A DNA stretch of 64,000 nucleotides, from NCBI RefSeq assembly GCF_049243985.1, contig NC_135374.1, positions 58,339,934 to 58,403,933 of the forward strand. The letters run 5' to 3'. The position numbers were made by a program, and so were the translations under genes. Below, one piece after another: positions 10,201-22,200 of the stretch (its first letter is position 1; each line of letters opens with the position of its first letter). Source of the stretch: Paroedura picta (lineage: Eukaryota > Chordata > Lepidosauria > Squamata > Gekkonidae). The notes under the pieces were generated by a model. That model did not search any database and was not told where the DNA came from. It was given only the letters and a program-made list of their open reading frames with translations.

Positions 10201-13200
10201 CAGCTGGTGGACCGTGTTGGAGGCCGGGGGGGGCCCGAAGGCTCCTGCAGCGGGCGGTGGTGGCTGGCTGGTCAGGCAGCCGAAGTGTTCTGGGTGACGG
10301 CAGAGCATCGGGCGCATGCGCGGCAGGCGGGAGCGGCTTAGTGGGGCGTCGCAGGAGCTGGGCGGCTGCTGCTCATTGGTGGAGCGTGTCGGCGGCGCTC
10401 GGGAAGCTTCGCGCCTCCTGATTCGTCAGTCTGGGGCCAAGAGACCAACGGCTCGCAATTTGTTCCTTGCCGCCGGCTTTGCGCCAGCCGATTGGACCCT
10501 CCGATTGTCAGTCCGGGGGAAGGGGCCAACCGGCACCCTTCCTCATCCTGGACAGGTCCCTCCGACAGAGGCCTTACTGTTTTATTTTATCCGCTCCGCG
10601 AGGAGCGGTTAAAGATGTATTTTGTCAATTGGCTAAGGGAAATAAACTTCAGAGGCTACAAGCAAAAAAAAATATCTGTGAGGGCATCTGTAATGGTTTC
10701 CAGTTTTCCATTTGTGTCAGCTTTTGTATCTGAACATACAATGCAGCCACTGATACTTGGTTTAATTAAAAATAGAAATGATGGGTTTTTGTGCCACTTA
10801 AGTCTCGTTAGTAAGCAGTTGCGCATATCTGTTGCGCAGTTGCGCATACCAAGTTGCGCATATCTGATTTGCCCATGTTTCAGTCAAAGTCTGGAGTATT
10901 TTTATTTTTTAAATTTATTTTAGACTAGCTTCAAAGCCCATTCATAAGAACGGGGTTTGAAAGGGTCCTCCCTGTCAGCTTCTTGGCTGCTTTCCAGGCC
11001 ACCGGGAAGCGCCGGAGGATGGGTGGGGGAGAGGGAGTGCTCTGAGAGGCCCCGGGTGTGCTTGCCAAGCCCCCAGGAAGCACTCCCTCTCCCCCCCCCT
11101 GTGGCCGAATGGCTCCCCAGGGGCCTGGAAAGCACACCCAGGGCCTCGTAAAGGCTTTCCAGGCCTTTGAGAAGCGGTCCCTCTGTCCCCCCCCCCATGG
11201 CCAGATGGTGAGGGAGGGTGGGAGCTGTAGGGGCAGGGCCAATGAGGGCCTATCAGCTGCACCCTGATTGGCCCTGAAGAGGCCGGGCCGTTTGTCCCCC
11301 AAGGCTGTTTCACAATTATTAAGAGGCACCAAATGGATAAGATTTATATACCGCCTTTCCATACGGCTTAGAGCGGTTTACATATCATTATCCATGATTC
11401 CTCTATATATTTGTGAAACAGCCTGGTGGGTGGGACGTGTCCGGCTGTTCAAGTTGGAATAGGACCAATAGGCCTGGCTGCACCCTGATTGACCCTGCCT
11501 CCCTCCATCCCTGGACTCTAGCCTCTTTTCTCTCAGACGCGCCTCAGTAACTGGAGCCAGCAGCAGGTAAGGAGAGAGGGCCCTGGGCAAAGGGTTGTGG
11601 TGGAGGGCTTGCTAACGAGGGCCTCCCGGCCTCCTAGGCTGGGCCTACTAATGAGCTCTGTCCCGGGCCTTCAAGCGAGCTGGCCAGCCCCTGCCTGCCC
11701 CACTTGATCCAGCTGTGAGCTGCGGCCGAAAGCCACCTTAAGCTGCCTGGCCAGGGCCCTGGGGAGGGGGCCCTTTCAGTGCCCATTCTTAGGAACAGGC
11801 TTTAAAGCTAGTAACATCATATAACATATAACATGATTACATTGAACATTGCAGCAAATATAACCAATATTTATACAACAATATATAACAAATATAACAA
11901 TCATAACATGTCAACCAGAACAATATTTATCAGGGCCAGGAACATTGACACAGCTTTGGGTTGGTCAAATTCTTTGGCCACGGGAGGAGGTGTCTGGGGG
12001 GCAGTGGGTGTTTTTGGACTAGTCAACCTTAAGCAAATGCCTGGTGGAAGAACTCCCTTTTGCTGGACCTGCGAAATTGTGAGAGTTCAGACAGTATTTT
12101 AATGTGCTTTATGTGGGAATGCCGTTGAAGATGAACAGGCTACTGCAACTGCTGGAAAAAATGGCAGATTATTTAATCTCGGATTAGCCGGTGGGATTTC
12201 TTTCCTATTATGAAATCCCTTTATTGGATATTGATTAGTTTTAGGGTCCAGTTTAGTGTGGTAATGTTCTTTATTGATCCATGTACTTTAATTACTTTTT
12301 CCTCTGTGTACTCTTGCAGCAGTTTTGTTCTTCTCAGCTCATCTGCTGTCAGATTATCAGTTGTTCAGTAACAGTCCAGGCTCAAACCTTTTCAGTGGCA
12401 ACCCTTTACCTCTGGACCAGCCTCTCAGAAGAGGTTGAGGGGGAGAAGGGTACCTTCATTCCTGAGTCTGCAAAACTGCTGTTGCTGAGAGCTTGTGGGT
12501 TCGTCTTCGAATACCCTGCTGGTTTTTAAACGGATGTTTTTATTTGTGTTTTAAATCTGTTGCTTTGATGTTTATTTTATAAAATTCTTTTTATTTTATG
12601 CTGTGATATGATTACCTACCCTGGGTCCTGAGATGCTAAAGAGAAAATTAAACATATCAATATTGAAAGTAAATAAATACGACTACCAGTTTCTGCTAGT
12701 TGAGGGTTCTCTCTTTTTGGGGCATTGCCACATTTTGGTTTTTATATTGGGTTGGATTAGATCAAACTTTGAATGGAAAGGTTCACAGTAGGAAATTTTC
12801 CTTTGCAACCCCTTGTGATATTTACCACATATATATGATTTGTTTCTTTTTATTTCTAGTATATATTTTAATATTTTTACAAATTTGTATATTTGAATAT
12901 AATGTTTTAATGTATTTTTCTTGATTAGTGTCAAGGTAGGCCAACAGAATGGTGAAATAAATTCATCTGAGGAAGCAAACTCTGCTGATATTACAATTGG
13001 AGCTCTTCAGAATGATCCACTAGTTCAGAAGATAGAGCAAGTATTATCTGAGGTTTTGGGTGCAGAGTCACAGTACAAACAAGGTAAATGAGAAATAGTT
13101 TATTTTCTGTCAATTACACTGTCAGTTTTGAAGCCAGCTTTAAAAGATTAGCATTACTTTCTTCTAATTTTAGGTGTGTCTTTTGAAATGCTTTATTTCT

Positions 13201-16200
13201 ATGTTACAAGAAGGCACAAATCTGACATTTTCTATGTGTGAAAACTGGCTGCACATCAGATCTTACATTCAGTATGTAAACTTAGCTTGGAATAAATATT
13301 TCCTCCTAATAACATGAACACAGATATGGTTTCCTAGCTTCCACAAGCCAAATCCCAAAAGCATTTATGTAGCTGCGTGAGGTGGTGGCACTAATTAGCT
13401 GCAAACTGAACAGCCTGATAAGTTTGGGATTCCATGAATGCAGGGTTAAATAATATGGTTCTGGAGTGTGATCACTTTAACTTTTTACTGCATCCCTAGT
13501 GAAAATGGTGAGCTGGAATATAGCTCAAAGGGGAACTGCATTGGCCACCTTTGGGCTGTTGTCTCAGTCCAAATCATGATCCCTATCACTGGTATCAAAG
13601 GGGATCTGATGTCCAGCAGTTCTAAACAACTATTTATTTGTTCAGGACTTTTGTTTGCTACTTCTATAAAATAGCTAATGAAAGTAAAGATTGTATTTGT
13701 AAATTGTAATTGTAAATTAGACTGAATTTGAACTCTCCCTTAAAACACTTTTGGTCAGTTAATAAATATCATGATCCACTCTAGCAATAGTGATGTGGAA
13801 TAGAACTGTGCTGATTGCTAACAACATACAACTAGGGTTGGGAGCTTCAGCATCTGAAGTGTCTGTTCCCACCCGAAGCAGTCAGCTCTGCAGTGCCTGC
13901 GCCTATGCGCCGACTGGTGTGCCAACGCCCGCGCCTCTCCACCTCCCACGGCGCTGGCTGCTTTGGGTGGGAACAGCCACTTCAGATGCTGAAGCGCCCA
14001 ACCCTACATACAACGTCCAGATAATGTGGCTCATTTACATCTTTTTGCCTTAGCAGCCACATCGCTATTCAGAAAGAGTTGTTATTTGGTATTCCTAAAT
14101 ATTTTTCTCCTTGAGGAAGAAAATATTGTTATGTAGTGTGTACATTCTATGTAAATTTTCAGATAAGTAATCCAAACAAAGTTGACATAATATAGCTCGT
14201 CATTCATTCAGCCTTATAAAATCTATAGTTTGTAATGTTACATACATTTGTATAGCTTTTAATGTTACATGATACTACTTGGATTGTGTCCTGTGAGTCT
14301 CTTCCACTGGAGTAAGAAATTTTCACCTGCCAACAGTCTCTTCTGTAGTAAGAAAGCTATTTTTGCAAACAGATAATCTCTGCTGTAAGCAGAACTGAGT
14401 AATAGGATACAACTATTTACATTCTTATGTTTTAATAATTTTAAAATTGGTGTTTTTTTTTAGATGCTGGACAAGACATAGTAAAAAATAAGTCTCGTTC
14501 CACTAAAAGAGGCATACCTGATGAAGTGCAAGATGAAATTCCAAGGAAAAAGTCCAAAAAGGACAAGAAACACAAAGACAAGAAGAAGAAGAAGAAAAGA
14601 AAGAAGGAGAAAAAAGAGAAAAAATATAAGAAGCAGTCCAAAGAATCAAAATTAAACTCTGACCACAAAGAGTGTGGAGACATACAACATGATTCTCACT
14701 TGAATTCAGAAAGCTTAGTTTTGAGTGCAGAGAATGTGGATGTAGGACCTACATCACCTTTGAAACATGATTCTCAGTGGTTTATGGAAAAATCTATGTA
14801 TGAAAACCTAAATTCATCTTTGTCAAATGATGCGTCTAATTCAGATACCAGCAAACTGGATGCATCTGAAGATGATTCTGTATTAATCAGCATGCAAGAG
14901 GTGTGTGAAGGAGATCTAACCACTGAGAGAGAACTGGAGAATTATACCTGCCAGCATACCAACCTCGCTGTGAATTTGCACATAGAAGATGAATCTTTAA
15001 ATACTGCTGCTGATAAAGATAATACCAGTATGAAAGAAATGGAACAGCTTGGGGCTGGTTCAGCACAGCAGGTAGCAAAATATATAGATGTTTCTGAGAA
15101 TACGCCAGAGTTTGTGGCTGTGGACCAAGAAGACTTGGAAACCAGGGTGGAGTCCTATTCAGTGGAGGCAAAAGAGTTGGCCTCCCTCTCAGAATCTTTG
15201 GATCCAGAAACCACGGCACAGTCGGAATCATTTGAAAAGATTTTGTGTAAATTAATGAAAACTCCTTTGGAGACAAATGCAGAAGCTAAAGATTCAGTAA
15301 CAACACTGGGATTTTTGGCTATGGTGGTGGGGAAGGATTTTGAAGCAACTTCAGAATTTTTGAACAAAGCAAAGGTGAAAGCTCCTGAAAGAAGTCCAAA
15401 AGGTGATGTACTTACAGATATGAACTATCAATTAGAGCAAGACTCTGGTAGAAGTGCCCTGATGGAAGATTTGGGAAAAACTCTACAGAAACAGTCTGGA
15501 ATAGAAAATAAAAATTTGGAAGGAATTCCAGGTTCTGTGTGTACAGTCACTGAAAAAGATTTTGAATCTTTCCTAGCAACAAAACCTAAGATCAGTCCAG
15601 AAGATTCAGGAGGAAGTACAGAACGTGATGAATGTAAACGCATGGAAGTATCTCTTGACTTTAAGGCAACAGGAGCAAGAGAAGTAAAACAGGCTCAGAC
15701 TTCTGCAATTGTGATGGAACTGAAAGATCCACTGAAATACCCCAAATCCCTAGAAATTGTAGCAGATGTGAAAGAACTCAAAAGAGCACCAGAATTGGAG
15801 GTGATAAAGAGGGCTGATTCTGGAGCATATTTTTTTGATACAGAAGCAAAACGTTTAGAAGCTATTGCAGAATCTGAGGAGGTGAATGTGGGGTGCCTGA
15901 GAGGAACACCTGTGTATGAATCAGAAAAACAAGAGCAGGGCACTATCCCACACAGAGTGGTGGGAATGAAGAATCTAGACTCTGTGGGAGCAAGTCGAGT
16001 TAATTATCTAGAAGCATCTTTCAAAACTGCAATGGAAAAGAAGAGAGATATGGACATTCCTGCAGATTCTAAGGCAGTGGTTGAAGTAAAAGTTTCTGAA
16101 AGCATTCCGAGGGCTGAATCAGTTCCAGGAATTAATAATTTAGAAATGGCTCCAGAAACTCTGGATCATACTGCAAAAACACATTACTTGGATGTGACTA

Positions 16201-19200
16201 ATACAAAAAGTGATACTGATGTAAATTTGATGGATTTGAAAAAAATTCCAGAACAATCTTCAGTGACTTTGAAAAAAATAGAAACTGTTTCAGAAACTCT
16301 ATACACGACAGAAAGAAAACAGTTGGATGTAATGGCCCAAGGAAAGGATCCAGAAATTAATCTAAAGCCTGAGGGGCAGGGGGGAGAGAGAGATTTAGAT
16401 GCTGCTTCAGAATCACTGCATATGATATTTACAAACTATTCAGAGCACAGTCTTGAACTTTATACAGAACCTGAAGGTATGGAGCTGAAAATTTCAGAAA
16501 GAGTTCCAGAATTGCTGCGTATGGAAGATGCAAACAACTCTGAAGCATTTCCTGCTAGGGAAGTAAAAGACTTAAAAACTATAGAATCTGCAGCAGTAGT
16601 AAAGTTGAAAGATTTAGAAAAAAAATTAGAATATCTGCACAGAGAAGTGAAAAATATGGAAGTAGACTCTAAGACAGTGACAGATGTGGAATATTTGGAA
16701 ACACTTATACCGTCTGAAGCTGTGAACAAAAGGAAAGATATGAACATTGTTTCTTATTCTGTCACTGGAGAAAAAGAGAAAGCTATAGATACTACAACGT
16801 ATGTGAGGAAAGGCCAGAATGATGCTGAGACAGCAGAACGGGAAATTCAACCAGGATACTTGAAGGTAAAAGACATAACAGGAAAACAGCCATCTGTTGA
16901 GATTGAAGGTCCATTCATTTCAGAATCTTTCCAAGGAGTGAATATTGTAAGCACAGAAACAACGCCAGTGCTACAAGAAATAAAAGAGACAGGAGAACTT
17001 ATTCCTGTTTTGGATGTAGACAGCTCTAATAAAACTTCTGTCCGGGAGATGTCAGCACTAATTGATTCAAAAGATGCTTCCAAACTTCTGAATACTACAG
17101 AAGATTTTGAATCAATTTCAAGCCACCATGCAATACAAAATCTAGGATCTTTGCAATTTGTGAAAGCAAAAGACCAAGAAATAAACTTAGGTTCTCAGCA
17201 TGCTTTGGAAGTTAAATATACAACACCCAGTCCAGAACTTAGGCTTTCAGATGAATTAACTAATTTGCAAGAAAAACAGAAATTGGAGGAAAGCACAGAA
17301 GTAGCACGTTTTACATCAGCCCTGGATTCTCCATATGCATCAAGAAAAGAAATGGGAGAGGTTAAAGAAATCATAGATACAGAACATTGTTCTAGATCTT
17401 TGTATATGGTGCAGACAAATTCAGATAACTTGCAGAAACCTTTGTACCCGATACTCCCAAAAGATTCAAAAATAATTTCAGAATCTAAGATAATGGTTAT
17501 AAAGGACTTGGAGATAGAACCAGAATCTTCGCCCAGTGCGGGTATAGAAACTGAAGATGTCACACAATATGAATCTATAACAGCATCTCAGTTCTTGGAA
17601 AGTATACATGAATCTCCAAAGAAAAATGAAATGCAACAATCAAATAGAGCATTTGGAAATAAAGAATTGACTGTTTCAGGTTTGGAAGGAAATTCAGAAA
17701 CTCTCTATGTTATGGATACTGACAATTTAGAAATTATTAATAAGACACGTTTAACTCCATCATCACAGTTTACACTAGGAGTGATAGGTATAGAAGGAAC
17801 TCCTATTCCTGCCAGTGCAGTAGAGGACAAAGACTTAAAAACATCTGAAATAATTGAAACAGCAGTAGAAGTAAAATATTTGGTAGCATCACTAGCACCT
17901 GCAAACATATCAAAAGAAACTTTTGACTTTACTCTTGTCACAGATACAAAAAACTCAGAAGCAAATCAAATGTTGGAAGCAAATCTAGAATCAGTGGGGA
18001 GGGAAGGGGTAAATACTAAATTTGATCATGATGCAGCTCCAAATGGTTCAGAAATCTTTAAGAAGCATAAGCCCACTGTAGATGTAGACACTGCAGAAGG
18101 CATGCTGCCAATTGTAAACAAAACAGGAGAAAAGGAATCTGGAACAGATCTAAGGCCAGAAGTAGCTTTGATAGGAAAGTATGCGGAATCAGTCGGTGAT
18201 GTTTCAGAGACTGAACATTGTGATACAACATTGTCTATGCTTATGGTGGATGTAAAAGATTCAGAATTTAATTCTGAAGAGGTAAAAGCTTTAAAAACAA
18301 CATTGCAATTTGAAACAACTCCGGAACCTCTCGGTATGTTGCAGCTGGGAAATTCAGATAATGTTGGGGAATCTCTACTTACAACAGAGATGAAAGACTT
18401 AGAGGAAACGCTAAATTGTAAAGTATTGGAAGCAAAAGATCCAGTACTTCCTGCAACAAATCTAAGTACATCAGAATTAAGGTCTTCAGAGTCTGTGTGC
18501 TTGCTTGAAATTACAAACGCTGAAGGAGTATTAACAACTCCAACATATCTGAGCTCGACACATTCGAAGTCTTCTGACACAACTGCAGAAATAGAAGCAT
18601 TAAATTCTGAGACGCCTCTAAAATCAGGAACAGAAGTTAAATATTTTGAATCGATTTCAGGAACAGTCTGTGTGCTGGAGCCATATGACTATGAAGTGGT
18701 TCCAGAATCTAAATGCATTTCAGAGGATAAAGTTTCAGAAACAACTTCAGAAGCTATCTGCTTGAAACAGGTTGGAGATCTGGAAACAAAACCAGAATCT
18801 AACAATTCTTGGGAAAGAAAAGATCTTGAACCTTTAACTCAGTCTACATGTACTGTGCAAGCAAGATGTGTGGAAGAAAGTCTTTTATATGAAGGCATGC
18901 AGAATGTTTCAGAGAACACAACACAGTTTTCAGGCACAATAGAAATAGAAGATTTGGGAGCTACTACGCCATCTGTAGTAGCAGAAATGGGAAAGACTTC
19001 AGACAAAAAACTACAGGAAAAATGTTCAGAAATAGCTATCGAATGTACACATATGCCAGATTTAATGGAAACTTGTGAAGATGTGGAACCAGTCTGCAGA
19101 ACTGAGAGAAAAAAATCAGAACCTGTTTCAGAAATAGCATGTGTCGTAGACATTAAAAATGTAGAGTCAAAGTCACAATTTATGAGTATGACAGAGTTGA

Positions 19201-22200
19201 AAGATAGGGCATTTGTAAAATCTAAAACTGGTCCAGAACTTATACACTTAAAAGATCTTGAAACAATTCCTAAATGTGAATCTCTTGGGAAATTAAAAGA
19301 TGTTCAAATTGTCCAATCCTCTATTGATAAAGAAGGAATGTATTTTGAGGAAATTTCAGAATCCAGAACTGAGAGACAAGATTTGGAAAGAGATTCAACT
19401 TCTGTACTTGTGTCAAAAGTGGTCGCTGAAGAATCTCTGAAATCTACTTCTGCTATGGAAGCTGAAGACCCTGAAGTAGCATATAAATACATAAGTGCAA
19501 AGGGTGTAGAAGTTTCAGAGCAAAATTCAGAATGTGTGTGTATAGGAGAGATGAAAGATCTGGCATCAGTTTCAGAACATGCAGAATTAGCCCAAGCTGA
19601 GAATTCTGAAATGTCTTCAGAAGTCACTTTGGAGGTCAAAAATTTGGAAGCAACTTCAGAACCTTTGTGCTTGATAAAGGAAAAAACCTTAGAAGCAATT
19701 ACACTTACATCTTTGGAGGAACAAATAGTAAAAGCATCTCTACAATCTGTATGCAGGGCAGAAGAAAGTAATTTGGTGGCAAGGCAACAGATACCTGTTG
19801 ATTCAGAAGCTGCTCTTGAACCTGTGATTATAGTAGAGAAGGCCCTAGAAGCAACTTCATGTACCTCTTTGAAGGATCAACATTCAGTAGCTGTTCCAGA
19901 GACCTTAGAGATAATGAAAGAAAATGATGAAAGCATTTCTAAAGACAGGAAAAGTGAAAAAATAAGCAGCAAAAGTAAAGATAAAAGCAAGAGTGGGAAA
20001 AAAGCCAAAAAGAGTAGGTCAAAATCTCCTTCCAAGTCAAAAAAACGTAAAAAGAAGTCTAGATCACGTTCTACCTCTAGACAGACATCAAGAAGAGCAC
20101 GCTCTAGAAGCAAGAATGAGTCTGATTCCCGGAAAAAACATTCTTCCTCACGTCGTAAGTCTAGATCAAAATCTGCTGAGAGAAAAGAGGGCAAAGAAAG
20201 TTCACTAAGATCTAGGCGGAGGCGGTCTCGGACTTCTGATCGTCATAAATCTAGATCCAAATCAGCTGAGAAAAGAGAAAGTTCTCTACGGTCAAGGCGG
20301 AGATGGTCCAGATCCTCTGATCGTCGGAAATCTAGATCCAAATCCACTGACAGAAGAGAATCAGTCAGAACAAGACGAAGATTGTCCAGATCCTCTGATA
20401 ATCACAAGTCTAGATCTAAATCTGTTGATAAAAGAGAAACTTTAATAAGATCAAGATGGAGAAGGTCTAGATCTTCTGATCATCAAAAATCTAGATCACG
20501 GTCCACTGACAGAAGAGAAATATCAATAAGGACAAGGAGAAGACGGTCCAGATCCTCAGATAATCACAAATCTAGATCCAGATCAGTTGACAAAAGAGAG
20601 ACTCCGGTGAGGAGAAGACGGAGAAGATCTCGGTCCTCTGATAATTATAAATCTAGATCTAAATCTGTTGACAGGAGGGAATCTTCAGTAAGGTCAAGGC
20701 GCAGATGGTCCAGGTCCTCTGATCATAAGTCTAGATCCAGATCAGTTGATGACAAAAGAGAGATTTCAGTGAGAACAAGGCGGAAACGTTCCAAGTCTTC
20801 TGAAAATCGCAGGTCTCGGTCCAAATCAGTAGACAGAAGGGAATCTTTGAGGACAAGGCGAAGGCGATCCAGGTCTTCTGACAACCGCAAATCAAGATCC
20901 AGGTCAGGAAATAAAGAGACACTGAGGATAAGAAGAAGGCGATCCAGGTCCTCTGATAATCGCAAATCCAGATCTAAATCTGTTGACAAACAGGAGTCTA
21001 CAGTGAGAGCAAGAAGACGGCGATCTAGGTCTTCTGATCACAAATCGAGATCTAAATCTGTTGACAAACGGGAGACTACAGTGAGAGCAAAAAGGAGGCG
21101 GTCTGGGTCCTCTGATAACCGTAAATCTAGATCTAAATCAGTGGATATAAGAGATACTTCAAGAACAAAAAGTAGACGATCTAGGTCCTCTGAAAATCGC
21201 AAGTCTAGGTCTAAATCTGTTGAGAAAAGAGAGACTTCTGCAAGAACGAAAAGTAGACATTCTAGATCCTCTGATAAGCACAAGTCCAGGTCTAAATCTA
21301 TTGAGAAAAGAGAGACTTCAGTGAGAGCAAGGAGACGGTCCAGGTCCTCTGATAACCGCAAATCAAGATCAAAATCTTTTGACAAAAAAGAGACGTCAGC
21401 CAGGTCAAACAGAAAACGGTCCAGGTCTTCTGAGAAGTGCAAATCTAGATCCAAATCTGTTGACAAAATAGAGGTGTCATCACGGTCAAAAAAGAGAAGA
21501 TCCAAGTCATCTGATCATAAGTCTGTAACTAAATCTAGTGAAAAAAGAGAGTCTTCCTTGAAGTCTAGACACAGAAGATCAAAATCATCTGAACGCCAGA
21601 AATCTAAATCAAAATCCAGGTCCAAATCCTCTGAAAGAAGAAAAGACAAAGACTCTTCAAATGCTTCAAAAGAGAAGAGTTCCAAATCTAGATCTAAGTC
21701 TAAATCTCCTGAAAAAACAGTGGGAACTGAATCTTTGGAAGCATCTGTGCATAATCATGTAAAATCACCTGAACACCCCAAATCTAAATCTAGGTCCAGG
21801 TCCAGATCTCTAGATAAAACAGAAGACAGAGACAGGCTAAGAAGATCAAGAAGTAAATGTTCAGAATCCAAAGCTCACAGCCGTAGAACAGTATCACATA
21901 CTAAAAGGAATTGTTCTCGGTCATTAACACGGAAGAGGACCTCAAGATCAAAATCTGATCATCGATCACGGTCTCGAACTCGCTCGCGATCATGTTCAAA
22001 ACGCTGGAGGAGGACTAGATCAAGATCTGTGTCAAGACAGCGATCTTTATCAAGGGAGAGACGTAGGAGATCTCGGAGAAATAGATCAAGATCTGTTGAT
22101 AGAAGGAGGAGAAGGTCAGATTCAAGAGACAGTTACAGAATCACCCTCCGATTACGGTCACGAAGTAGAACACCTGTGCGGCTGGGGGCCTCTAGATCCA

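Noticed and set aside
9983-10612. Several arginine/glycine-rich frames of about 100 codons
   Set aside because: They lie inside the GC-rich Helitron-like element and have no family features.
14526-14528. GTG at 14526 as the start of the large frame
   Set aside because: It is an internal valine of exon 3. The frame continues back to the acceptor at 14464 and joins exons 1-2.
20723-21505. Minus-strand open frames with STDLDLDLRLSEDLDRLL-like repeats
   Set aside because: They are the antisense shadow of the RS repeat in SON exon 3. The repeat's period keeps the opposite frame open.
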